A stretch of DNA of 64,000 bases from Bog-793 sp050013835. Lineage in GTDB: Bacteria > Actinomycetota > Acidimicrobiia > Acidimicrobiales > Bog-793. The stretch spans positions 1 to 64,000 of the forward strand of contig JBEKEM010000012.1 in the NCBI GenBank assembly GCA_050013835.1, read 5' to 3'. A program made the position numbers and the translations under genes. The stretch's first letter is position 1. The number at the start of each line of letters is the position of its first letter. Shown in pieces: positions 42,485 to 50,760 of the stretch. The notes under the pieces were generated by a model. It did no database searches and was not told where the DNA came from. It saw only the letters and a list, made by a program, of their open reading frames with translations.

Positions 42485-42588
42485 GTGACTTCCTCGTCGT
42501 TTATCTCGACTCCACCGACGAACAGCTCTTGGAGTACCTCGACGAGGACGACGAGCTGAGGCTTGATGCCGCCCAGCGGCTCAGATGA
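42481..42588 (+). CDS. 35-residue acidic ORF coupled to the signal peptidase
   Basis: GTG 42481 overlaps the signal peptidase stop (GTGA). The peptide SDFLVVYLDSTDEQLLEY then LDEDDELRLDAAQRLR is strongly acidic and helical and has no Cys or membrane segment. Overlap, same strand and the coherent acid-rich reading suggest a coupled accessory microprotein. It could be a chance ORF. Confidence 0.4.
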   Translation: MSDFLVVYLDSTDEQLLEYLDEDDELRLDAAQRLR

Positions 42589-42600
42589 TCCACGAGAGTC

Positions 42601-44160
42601 CTACTCGGGTGCCGCCGGATTCTCAGGAGAAGACGGGCCCCGCCGCGGCGAGGGCGAGGACGAGTTGGCCGGCCACGCACGTGTTCCACAAGGCCAGGCC
42701 TCGCCGTTGGCGTCGAGATCGGCGTGGAGCGACGTCGCCGCGGTCACGTCGGCGCCCGGGTCGCCGACGGCGACCCACGCCGTGGCAGCGAAGGGCCAGT
42801 AGCCGATCTCAGCGCTGGCGACGGTCGCATTGGTGAGGAACGGTGCCGAGTCCGTCGGCACGTCCCAGTTCGGCTGGTCGGCGGCGAAGTTCGCAAGGAT
42901 CGTCGCGGCGTGGGTGCTCGTCGCCGCGCCCCAGGCGACCGCCCACATCTGCTCGAAGGCGTCGGGGTAGAGGACCGTCCAGTCCGTCTTCGTGTCGGTG
43001 CTCGTGTCGGCACCGGCCCGCGCCCAGTCGTAGGACTCGGTCGCGGTGTTCCACAGTCCCTGGATGCCGCCAAAGGAACTGCTCGCGTCGCTGGTCGCCT
43101 CGGACTCGAGGGCGCCGTTGCCGGCCACACGGGCGAGGTCCTCGGCCGCGACCAGCCCGCCGTACACCTCGGCGTTATCCATCAGGTACTTGACGTGCCA
43201 CGTCGGGGTCGCCCAGGTGAGCCCGTCGGACTCCTGGGTGGATTCAATCGCCTTCATGGCGAGCCGGATCGCCGGGACCAGGTTGGCGAGTTTGGTCGGG
43301 TTGGGGGACGTCGAGTAGGTGTCCCACGCCGCGGCGAGGAACGTCCCGGCGTAGGCATCGGTCGAGTCGAAGGACCCGGTCGAGGTCTCGACACCGTTCT
43401 GGTAGGAGTAGTCGGTGACGTAGCCCGTCGACGGATCCATGTGCGTCGCGTACCAGGAGAGCCAGTTTCAGGCGTCGTTGGCGTAGGTCGTGTCGCCGGT
43501 GGCCACCGTCGCCTCAGCAAGGCCGATGGCCCCGTAGTTCGACATGTAGGGCTCGATCGCCGCCGACGTCCCGTTGAACGGGTAGTTCGCGATCGCGCCG
43601 TCCGGCGGTTGCGCCGAGGCGATCCAGTCGGCATCGGCCGTGAGCGAGGCGAGCGTGGCGCCGGTCGGCGGGTCGCTCGCCGGCGCGACCGACGGGCCAG
43701 GCGACCCGGCCGAGCGGGGGAGCGTGGTCGAGGTCGCGGGCGTCGAGGTCGTCGTCACGCGTGTGGTCGTGGACGTCGAGACCGCCGGCCCTGTCGGCGT
43801 GGTGGTCGTCGTCACACGCTTCTTGTGCGACGCGATTCCGGCGGCCGGGGAGCTGTCGAGTGTCGCGGGTCGCGCCAGCATCTGGTGCGCCGGGGTCATC
43901 TTGTGGACGAAACGCACGGCGGAGCGCAGGCTCACCGGGGTGACGGGGACGGACGATGCCGCCTCGGTTCCTGTGACGCTCGCGACCTAGCTCGCCGTGA
44001 TCGCCGAGACGACGAAGATGACACTGCCGGTGGCGAGCCGGCGGGCCCGCCGGGGCGACCGTGTCCGTTCGTCGGGCTGACTCGGTGACGCGGTCTCGCC
44101 AGATGAGCACTCTAGGTGGTGCCACTCTGCGTGTCGACCAGAGGACGGGCGCTTCCTCAT
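42601..44160 (-). pseudogene. Secreted alpha/alpha-toroid-like protein broken by two in-frame stops
   Basis: A single frame runs from ATG 44160 to the stop at 42601, interrupted by TAG at 43989-43987 and TGA at 43470-43468. Reading across them gives about 519 codons. The N-terminus has SGRHAEWHHLECSS, like GKHGEWPHVEWSS in the G1 peptidase, then a membrane segment (about 37-55), a Thr-rich linker (about 115-165) and a helical domain with SAQPPDGAIANYPFNG, YGAIGLAEATVATGD and NWLSWYATHMDPSTG. This helix-pair pattern fits an (alpha/alpha)-toroid glycosidase-like fold. Flanking sequence is coherent around both stops (TYANDA-stop-NWLSWYATH), so nonsense mutations, sequencing error or recoding are possible. 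Confidence 0.65.
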
Positions 44161-44457
44161 GGAAGCATCGTCCACCCAGGGTGCTACGGGCACAGACATG
44201 TATAAGGCCTTTTCAGATGCCTGGCTGGCGCAGTCTGACCTAGTCAAGGGATGTGACCGGCAACCACGGAGTGTGGTCAATGACATGAGGTGATCATGAA
44301 GAGCGGTGATGAAACCACGCGGAGTGGTAGCCGAACTGGGACGACGGTCGCCTTTGCGAACACGGACAGTGTTCGCCGGCTAGCCGTCGAGGCGGGGAGC
44401 GTGACGCTGAGAGGCCGGCGACTGCCGGGGGCCGGGCCGGCGACGCTCCCTGGGTCG
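44161..44457. other. Short intergenic region, nothing identified
   Basis: About 300 bases between the broken toroid gene and the L,D-transpeptidase. No supportable ORF, RNA or repeat was seen. Confidence 0.3.
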
Positions 44458-45840
44458 TCAGTAGATGTACGGCAGGGTCGTCGTGGTCGTGGAGCTAGTC
44501 GTGGTCGGCGGGACGTAGGCGTAGGCGTAGGTCGGGGCCGTCGTGCCGAGCTGCTGCCAGAGGTCGCCCTCCGTGACCGTCACGAGCGTGCCGTAGGTGT
44601 CAAGGGGGTAGACGGTCTCGGCGTTTGCGTAGGGCAGCTCGACGCAGCCGTCGCTTTGGGGATAGCCGTACCCGGCTCGCAGGAAGCCGTGGACGGCGTC
44701 GGACTCGTAGAAGTACGAGACCCACGGGACGCCCTTGTCGTCGTACTTCGTGCCGTCAGGGTTCGTGCCCTTCATCGTGACCGAGAGGAAGCGCAGGTAG
44801 ACGGGCCAGGTCCCCAGCGGCGTCGCCGCGCGATACCCGCCGGTGTTCACCGGCGTCTGGAACACGACACGGCCGGCACGCCAGACGTAGAGCGTCTCGG
44901 GCAGCGTCTCGGTCACCAGCAGGTAGGTGTACGGCCTCGGCGTCACGTCCCGGGCCGCGACGGCCTTCACAAGCGCGGCCCAGTCCGAGGGGCCCGCGAC
45001 ACCGTCGACGTAGAGGCCGTGATCGGCTTCGAAAGCCATGAGGGCACCCTGCGTGACGACGTTCCACGCCCCCGGGACCCACAGCGCCGCGAGCTGGGCC
45101 GGCGTGCCCGGGTAGCGCCACTCGAACTGTCCGGACTCGGGCTCGACGGGGACCGAATCCGGATTCGTCGGCTCGGCGGTGAGCGCCGACTCCCCACCGG
45201 TCGACCAACCGGTCGTCGTCACCGGGGCGGGATAGGTGGTCGACACGGGGTCCGCGCCGGCCGGCCCGGGGAGGGAAAAGACGACGGGGAGGTAGCCGAG
45301 CTCGGCGAGGAGCTGCTGGAGCCGCAGCACCGGCACGCCTTCGACGGTGAACGTTGTCGCGACCGACGAAAGCAGCGACGCGCCCGAGCGCGCACAGATC
45401 CCGCTTTCTCCGCCGGGAACGTCGACGGTGACCGGTGACAACGGTACGAAGTTGCCGGCCGGTTGGAAGACAAGCGTGGTGGGATCCGGTCGCGACCAGG
45501 TGCCGGCGATGGGCGGGGTGAGGGTCGGCATCGGTATGCGGCGCGCGAGCGGGAGGGAGAACTGGAGCCTGACGGCGGCGTCGAAGGCGACGTTGCTCGT
45601 GCCCTCGCGGGGGGACACGCGGAGGAGGTGGAGTCCGCCGTGCCGGAGGTGGACGCCCGCCGGGTTCGTGTTCTGCGAGCCGCCCTGTGAGGAGGACGCT
45701 CTGGAGTCGTTGTCAACCGAGGTGGCGGCGAATCCCTCCACCGCCCCGACGACGACGATGAGGACGAGCGCCGCCCAGAAGAGCACACGGCGCCTTCGCG
45801 GCGCGGTCTTCTTTCCTTGCTCGGTCTCGGCCTGCACCAC
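44458..45840 (-). CDS. L,D-transpeptidase (YkuD) with N-terminal Ig-like and PG-binding regions
   Basis: 460 residues. A membrane helix (about 19-41) anchors it outside. Residues about 60-165 resemble a beta Ig-like/Big_5-type domain (RVSPREGTSNVAFDAAVRLQF). A peptidoglycan-binding-like helical segment with FEADHGLYVDGVAGPSDW lies at about 265-290. The YkuD domain ends with DAVHGFLRAGYGYPQSDGCVELPY, giving His384 and Cys399 in the S-x-G-C motif. It forms 3-3 cross-links in peptidoglycan. A Thr-rich tail TTTSSTTTTTLPY ends the protein. It is monocistronic as far as seen. Confidence 0.92.
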   Translation of the reverse strand: MVQAETEQGKKTAPRRRRVLFWAALVLIVVVGAVEGFAATSVDNDSRASSSQGGSQNTNPAGVHLRHGGLHLLRVSPREGTSNVAFDAAVRLQFSLPLARRIPMPTLTPPIAGTWSRPDPTTLVFQPAGNFVPLSPVTVDVPGGESGICARSGASLLSSVATTFTVEGVPVLRLQQLLAELGYLPVVFSLPGPAGADPVSTTYPAPVTTTGWSTGGESALTAEPTNPDSVPVEPESGQFEWRYPGTPAQLAALWVPGAWNVVTQGALMAFEADHGLYVDGVAGPSDWAALVKAVAARDVTPRPYTYLLVTETLPETLYVWRAGRVVFQTPVNTGGYRAATPLGTWPVYLRFLSVTMKGTNPDGTKYDDKGVPWVSYFYESDAVHGFLRAGYGYPQSDGCVELPYANAETVYPLDTYGTLVTVTEGDLWQQLGTTAPTYAYAYVPPTTTSSTTTTTLPYIY

Positions 45841-45924
45841 GGTCCTCCCCGCCGGATTCTACGGGCGGCGCGGCGGGCCGGGCGCGCTGCGGCCGGTTCC
45901 AGCGCCAGACCCGGGCCGCCCCAG

Positions 45925-46080
45925 CTAGCTGGCCGTGGGGCCCCCGTGCGGCTGCCCAGGACTGTGGATCCAGGCCCATGCCTCCGCCAGCTTGAGGATC
46001 GTGTCGCTCGTCGCTCCCTGCTCGATCTGGTGGAGCAGCCGGTCGCCGATCGCCGTCGGGAGCTCGTCGTCCGTCGCCAT
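45925..46080 (-). CDS. Small conserved-looking protein, 51 residues
   Basis: A 51-codon frame from ATG 46080 to TAG 45927-45925 reads ATDDELPTAIGDRLLHQIE then QGATSDTILKLAEAWAWIH. GAAGGGA lies about eight bases upstream. Codon use (GC at third position) matches neighbours. The helical pattern suggests a small soluble protein, no family known. It lies upstream of the L,D-transpeptidase on the same strand. Confidence 0.55.
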   Translation of the reverse strand: MATDDELPTAIGDRLLHQIEQGATSDTILKLAEAWAWIHSPGQPHGGPTAS

Positions 46081-46203
46081 CGCTTTCGTCCCTTCCCATT
46101 TCGCGCCCGCGCGTGCCGTCGCGAGACTAGGTGAAGGCCGCGGCCAGCGGCCGGCGCCGCCGCTTGGCGATTGGCGACAGCGAGGTATCTAGACTGGGGC
46201 TCG

Positions 46204-46572
46204 ATGCGCAATCCGAGTGCTCGATTCAGTCGCTATCTCCAAGCCTGGTGGGACGAGCAGCTGGAGGGGGAGAGGTACCCGTGTGAGTGGCGGCGCGGGC
46301 GAGACTCGGGCGCCATCGCACACGAGTTCCGCCGCGACACCCAGTTCGCTGTCGCCCAGGCGGCGTTCCTCCTGCGGCGCCCCGATGAGCGAGGCGCGCG
46401 CGAGGTGATCGAGAAGCTCGAGCCGGTGCCGGACGACCAGGACGCCGCCCTGCTGGTCGAGGCGGTCGTGAGCGCCGGATCCACCGCCCAGCGGGTGCGC
46501 GCGACGACGGTCCTCGGTGCTGTGCTCACCATCATGGCCCTCGTCGTGCGCAACATCCTCCGCGGTCGCTAG
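46204..46572 (+). CDS. Small protein with C-terminal membrane helix, unknown function
   Basis: 122 residues from ATG 46204, with TAGACT (46190-46195) eight bases upstream and no clear Shine-Dalgarno. The N-terminal 95 residues are charged and probably helical; the C-terminus has one hydrophobic helix (TVLGAVLTIMALVVRNIL). No family is recognised. It lies just before pgsA. Confidence 0.6.
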   Translation: MRNPSARFSRYLQAWWDEQLEGERYPCEWRRGRDSGAIAHEFRRDTQFAVAQAAFLLRRPDERGAREVIEKLEPVPDDQDAALLVEAVVSAGSTAQRVRATTVLGAVLTIMALVVRNILRGR

Positions 46573-46645
46573 GCACGAGGTTCGCGGGCACCACCCGGCG
46601 GCCGCGTCGCCGTTGGCGCGCCGCCTCCGTCCCTAGACTGCGGTG

Positions 46646-47284
46646 GTGGCCCCGACCTTCGAGCAGTCGACGGACGCGCCCGCCCGCGACGACGAGGCGC
46701 TGCTCGCCCGGATCTGGACGGTGCCGAACGCCATCACGATCTCGCGTCTCGCGGTGCTCGGGGCCTTCCTCGCCGCGCTCTTCCCGCTGCACCAGCGCGT
46801 CGCCGCCTTCTTGCTGCTCGGTGTGGCGGGTGCGACCGACTTCCTCGACGGCTACATTGCACGCCATCACGGCCAGGTCACGACGCTCGGCAAGATCATC
46901 GATCCCGCCGTCGACCGGATCGTGCTCCTTGCCGCGATCATCTCGATCGTCGTCTTCGGCGCGGTGCCGGTCTGGCTCGCCGCCGTCGTGGTGGGGCGCG
47001 AGGTCCTCGTCTCGGGCACGGTCCTTGTCCTCGCGTCGCTCGGCGCCGCGCGCATCGATGTCAACTGGTTCGGCAAGGCGGGCACGTTCGGCCTGATGTG
47101 CGCCTTCCCGCTGTTCGTCCTCGCCCATGGTCCCGGCGGATGGACCCGAGCCGTGGAGATCGCCGCCTGGGCGATCGTCGCCCCGGCGTTGGCCCTCTCC
47201 TTCTACGCGGCGATCTGCTACGTGCCCGAGGCGCGCAGGGCGCTTGCCGCGGGACACCGCGGCGCGGCCGGGTCGCCGACGTGA
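46646..47284 (+). CDS. pgsA: CDP-alcohol phosphatidyltransferase, PgsA-like
   Basis: 212 residues from GTG 46646, six bases after TAGACT; GTG 46643 is also possible. The CDP-alcohol phosphotransferase signature DGx2ARx8Gx3Dx3D is present (DGYIARHHGQVTTLG, then KIIDPAVDRI). Five or six membrane helices are predicted. PgsA makes phosphatidylglycerol phosphate from CDP-diacylglycerol and glycerol-3-phosphate in the membrane. Exact alcohol specificity is not shown, so cardiolipin or inositol-type relatives remain possible. Confidence 0.85.
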   Translation: MAPTFEQSTDAPARDDEALLARIWTVPNAITISRLAVLGAFLAALFPLHQRVAAFLLLGVAGATDFLDGYIARHHGQVTTLGKIIDPAVDRIVLLAAIISIVVFGAVPVWLAAVVVGREVLVSGTVLVLASLGAARIDVNWFGKAGTFGLMCAFPLFVLAHGPGGWTRAVEIAAWAIVAPALALSFYAAICYVPEARRALAAGHRGAAGSPT

Positions 47285-47326
47285 CGGGCCGGCGCGAGGG
47301 CCGCGTTCCATGAGGGTGGTCGCGGC

Positions 47327-49819
47327 GTGAGAGCGGTCATCATGGCGGGCGGCGAGGGCACGCGCCTGCGGCCCCTCACGACGAGCCAGCCCAAGCCGAT
47401 GCTGCCGATGGCCAACCAGCCGATGGCCGCGCACATCATCTCGTTGCTGAAAGATCACGGCTTCGACGAGATCATCATCACGGTCGCGTTCCTCGCCAAC
47501 ACGATCCGCACCTACTTCGGGGACGGTTCGGAATTCGGGGTCCGGATCGACTACGCGACCGAGGAGACACCGCTCGGGACGGCGGGATCGGTGCTGAACG
47601 CCCGGGAGCAGCTCGATGAGCGGTTCCTCGTGATCTCGGGTGACGTGCTCACCGACATCGATCTCGGTGAGCTCGTGCGCTTCCACGACGAGGCCGGGGC
47701 CGTCGCCACGCTCGCCCTGAAGGCGATGGAGAACCCGCTCGATTTCGGCATCGTCATCACGGATGACCAGGGCAGGATCGAGCGGTTCCTGGAGAAGCCG
47801 ACCTGGGGCCAGGTGTTCACGGACCGGATCAACACCGGCATCTACGTGCTCGACCCGGTCGTGCTCGACCACATCCCGTCGGGCCGCCCGGTCGACTTCT
47901 CGGCGGAGGTCTTCCCCGAACTGCTCGAGGCTGGGCGCCCCCTCTACGGGTTCACGACGGAGCGCTACTGGGAGGACGTCGGGACCCTCGACGCCTACCT
48001 GAAGGCGCACGAGGACATCCTCGACGGCAAGGTCTCCGTCCGTGTCGACGCCTTCCCGCTGCGCGAAGGGGTCTGGGTCGGCGAAGGAGCCGTGATCGAC
48101 CCGTCGGCGACGATCGAGGCGCCCGCGCTGATCGGTGACAACTGCCGCGTCGGGCCGGGCGTGAGGATCGGCGCCTACTCCGTGCTCGGCGCGAACGTCC
48201 GCGTCGGCGAGCATGCCGACATCGAACGCAGCGTCGTGCACGACAACTCCTACATCGGTCCGGGGTCGGCGATGCGCAGTTCCGTCGTCGGGCGCTCGTG
48301 CGAACTCCGCCGCGGGGTGAACATCGGCGAGGGGGCGGTCCTCGGCGACCACTGCCGGATCGGCCAATACGCCGTGATCACGGCGGGTGTCAAGGTCTAC
48401 CCGCACAAGCTCGTGGAATCGAACGCCACGGTGACGAGATCGATCATCTGGGAGGCGCGCGGCACGCGAGCGCTGTTCGGTCGCCGGGGCATCTCCGGCC
48501 TGGCCAACGTCGACCTCTCGCCCGAGCTCGTCACGCGGGTCGCGATGGCTTTCGCCGCGACGATGCCCCGCGACTCCGTGGTGACGACGTCCCGGGACTC
48601 CTCGCGCTCGGCGAGGATGTTGAAGCGCGCCGCGATGGTCGGGCTCAACGCGGCGGGGTTGCACGTCGAGGACCTTGAGGCCGCCACGCTGCCGCTGACG
48701 CGGTTCCACATCCGCTCCGGCCCGAACCAGGGCGGCATCGCCGTCGGGCTCGACCGCGACGACCCGCAGCTCGTCGTGATCCGCTTCCTCGACGCCGAAG
48801 GCGTCGACGTCGACGAGGCGACCCAGAAGAGGATCGAGCGGTTGTTCCACCGCGAGGACCTCCGGCGCGTGCTCGGCGAAGAGATAGGCGACATCGACTT
48901 CCCGGCCCGCGTCGGGGAGCTGTACACGGCGGCGCTCACATCGAGCATCGAGCTCGAGCCGCTGCGCGAGGCGCACTTGAAGCTCGTGTTGGACTACGCC
49001 CATGGCACGGCGAGCCTCATCATGCCGAACGTGCTGGCCAAGCTCGGCGCCGACGTGCTCGTCGTCAACCCCCTCGTGTCGACGGTCGGCATGCTCGGCT
49101 TCGACCGGCTCGAGAGTGCGGCACGGCTGTCCGAGCTCGTGCGGTCGTCGGGCGCGCAGCTCGGCGCGGTGATCGCCTCGGACGGCGAGCAACTGACCCT
49201 CGTCGACGACACCGGGCTGGTGCTCGGCGACGGCGACGCGCTGCTCGCGGTGAGCCGACTCGTCGCCGAGGCGACCCCGGGGGCGCGGGTCGCTGTGCCC
49301 GTGAGCGCCACCTGGCGCCTGAACGAGGTGCTCGCCGAGCTTGGCGCCGAGGTCGTGTGGACCCAGATCGGCACGGCGAACCTGATGGAGGTGGCGCTCG
49401 CGAGCGGGGCGACGCTCGCGGCGAGCACCGAGGGCGGCTTCGCCTTCCCGCAGTTCCTACCGGCCTACGACGCCGTCGCGACCCTCGTCCGCGTGCTGGC
49501 GATGCTGGCGAAAAGCGGTCAGCGGCTCTCGCAGCTGCGCGCCGGGGTGCCGCCCGTCTGCGTCGCCCACGAAACGGTGCTGACGCCGCTCGACCAGAAG
49601 GGCGCCGTGATGCGCGCTTTCCTCGAGCGTGCCCGTACCGGCGAGATCGTGCTCATCGACGGGGTGAAGGTCATTGACGCGTCGGGCTGGACGCTCGTCG
49701 TGCCCGACACGGAGGAGCCGTTCACGCACATCTTCGCCGAGGCCGACGACGAAGCTGCCTCGCTTGCCCGGGTCGGGGCCGCGGCCGACGAGATCCGCCA
49801 TTTCCTGGCCGAGAACTGA
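47327..49819 (+). CDS. Nucleotidyltransferase fused to phosphomannomutase-like domain
   Basis: 830 residues from GTG 47327. The N-terminal nucleotidyltransferase (about 1-235) has MRAVIMAGGEGTRLRPLTT. A left-handed beta-helix (about 245-370) of hexapeptide repeats follows (VRIGAYSVLGANVRVGEHAD). The C-terminal half is phosphoglucomutase/phosphomannomutase-like, but the phospho-Ser loop reads VVTTSRDSSRSARMLK, and a metal-loop DxDxD is not clear. Fused proteins of this layout in actinobacteria are annotated mannose-1-phosphate guanylyltransferase; the mutase part may be inactive. It should supply GDP-mannose for glycans. It lies in the same direction as pgsA, 42 bases downstream. Confidence 0.85.
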   Translation: MRAVIMAGGEGTRLRPLTTSQPKPMLPMANQPMAAHIISLLKDHGFDEIIITVAFLANTIRTYFGDGSEFGVRIDYATEETPLGTAGSVLNAREQLDERFLVISGDVLTDIDLGELVRFHDEAGAVATLALKAMENPLDFGIVITDDQGRIERFLEKPTWGQVFTDRINTGIYVLDPVVLDHIPSGRPVDFSAEVFPELLEAGRPLYGFTTERYWEDVGTLDAYLKAHEDILDGKVSVRVDAFPLREGVWVGEGAVIDPSATIEAPALIGDNCRVGPGVRIGAYSVLGANVRVGEHADIERSVVHDNSYIGPGSAMRSSVVGRSCELRRGVNIGEGAVLGDHCRIGQYAVITAGVKVYPHKLVESNATVTRSIIWEARGTRALFGRRGISGLANVDLSPELVTRVAMAFAATMPRDSVVTTSRDSSRSARMLKRAAMVGLNAAGLHVEDLEAATLPLTRFHIRSGPNQGGIAVGLDRDDPQLVVIRFLDAEGVDVDEATQKRIERLFHREDLRRVLGEEIGDIDFPARVGELYTAALTSSIELEPLREAHLKLVLDYAHGTASLIMPNVLAKLGADVLVVNPLVSTVGMLGFDRLESAARLSELVRSSGAQLGAVIASDGEQLTLVDDTGLVLGDGDALLAVSRLVAEATPGARVAVPVSATWRLNEVLAELGAEVVWTQIGTANLMEVALASGATLAASTEGGFAFPQFLPAYDAVATLVRVLAMLAKSGQRLSQLRAGVPPVCVAHETVLTPLDQKGAVMRAFLERARTGEIVLIDGVKVIDASGWTLVVPDTEEPFTHIFAEADDEAASLARVGAAADEIRHFLAEN

Positions 49820-49847
49820 GCCGGCGGGCTCGCTACGATGACCCTTC

Positions 49848-50228
49848 GTGAACGTGCCTGAGGAACTCCGCTACACGCCCGGACACGAGTGGGTACGAGC
49901 CGGGGAAGGCGAGGTCCGTGTGGGCATCACCGACTTCGCGCAGGACGCCCTCGGCGACGTCGTCTACGTCTCACTCCCGACGGTCGGCGACACGGTGGCC
50001 AGGGGCGACACCGTCGGCGAGATCGAGTCGACGAAGTCCGTCTCCGAGGTCTACGCGCCGGTTTCGGGCGAGATCGTCGCGGTGAACGGCGACCTCGCCG
50101 ACGCGCCCCAGCACCTCAATGAGGACCCGTACGGCGACGGGTGGTTCTGCGCGATCGCCCCGTCGGCGCCCGAGGAACTCGAGTCCCTGCTCAGCGCCGA
50201 GAAGTACCGGGAGCTGACGACGACGTGA
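49848..50228 (+). CDS. gcvH: Glycine cleavage system H protein
   Basis: 126 residues, the usual length. The lipoyl Lys63 sits in GEIESTKSVSEVYAP, and YTPGHEWVR marks the N-terminus. The lipoylated arm carries the aminomethyl group from glycine between GcvP, GcvT and the lipoamide dehydrogenase. GTG 49848 follows TACGAT by eight bases. The rest of the system (gcvT, gcvPA, gcvPB) lies at 53.9-57.9 kb on the same strand. Confidence 0.95.
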   Translation: MNVPEELRYTPGHEWVRAGEGEVRVGITDFAQDALGDVVYVSLPTVGDTVARGDTVGEIESTKSVSEVYAPVSGEIVAVNGDLADAPQHLNEDPYGDGWFCAIAPSAPEELESLLSAEKYRELTTT

Positions 50229-50280
50229 GGCGTTCCGGGCCGGTTTTTCCCTACGGCGAAGTGTCGCGCGAGCGGCTACC

Positions 50281-50760
50281 GTGACTGGGGTGTTCTGTCA
50301 CAACTGCGGACACCGCAACCCGCCGGGTGTGAACTTCTGTTCGTCCTGCGGGGTCGCCCTCGCCCCGAACACGGACACGACAGTCTCGTTCGTGCCCGAG
50401 GAACCGTCCGGGGAACTGGGGGAGGAGGAGCTCGGTGTCGAAGTCGGTGAACTCGCCGCTGGAACAGGCGTGCTCGTCGTGAAGCGCGGCCCGGAAAGCG
50501 GCGCGAAGTTCGTGCTCGACAACGAACTCACACGGGTAGGGCGCCATCCCGAAAGCGAGATCTTCCTCGACGACATTACGGTGTCACGTCGCCACGCCGA
50601 GTTCCTGCGCTCGGCGGAGGGCTACGTCGTGCGCGACGTCGGTTCGCTGAACGGCACCTACGTGAACCGCGAGCGGATCGACGAGGTACCGCTCTCGAGT
50701 GGCGACGAGGTCCAGATCGGCAAGTTCAAGCTCGTCTTCCTCGCGGCGCGACCGTCGTGA
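50281..50760 (+). CDS. GarA-like FHA-domain protein with zinc ribbon
   Basis: 159 residues from GTG 50281. The N-terminus has a zinc ribbon (FCHNCGHRNPPGVNFCSSCG). A TDTTVSFVPEE stretch follows, similar to the phospho-Thr tail of mycobacterial GarA (ETTSV). The FHA domain (about 70-155) has GRHPESEIFLDD, SRRHAEF and GSLNGTYVN. In Mycobacterium the equivalent gene (garA, Rv1827) next to gcvH controls 2-oxoglutarate metabolism when phosphorylated by PknB or PknG; a similar role is inferred. It overlaps the next gene by four bases. Confidence 0.85.
   Translation: MTGVFCHNCGHRNPPGVNFCSSCGVALAPNTDTTVSFVPEEPSGELGEEELGVEVGELAAGTGVLVVKRGPESGAKFVLDNELTRVGRHPESEIFLDDITVSRRHAEFLRSAEGYVVRDVGSLNGTYVNRERIDEVPLSSGDEVQIGKFKLVFLAARPS

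Noticed and set aside
42724..44088. Plus-strand ORF opposite the broken toroid gene
   Set aside because: Arg/Gly-rich antisense shadow; the minus strand has coherent motifs on both sides of the stops.
46532..49192. Very long minus-strand ORF opposite pgsA and the nucleotidyltransferase gene
   Set aside because: Arg/Asp/His-rich shadow of the plus-strand genes in GC-rich DNA, with no recognisable motif.
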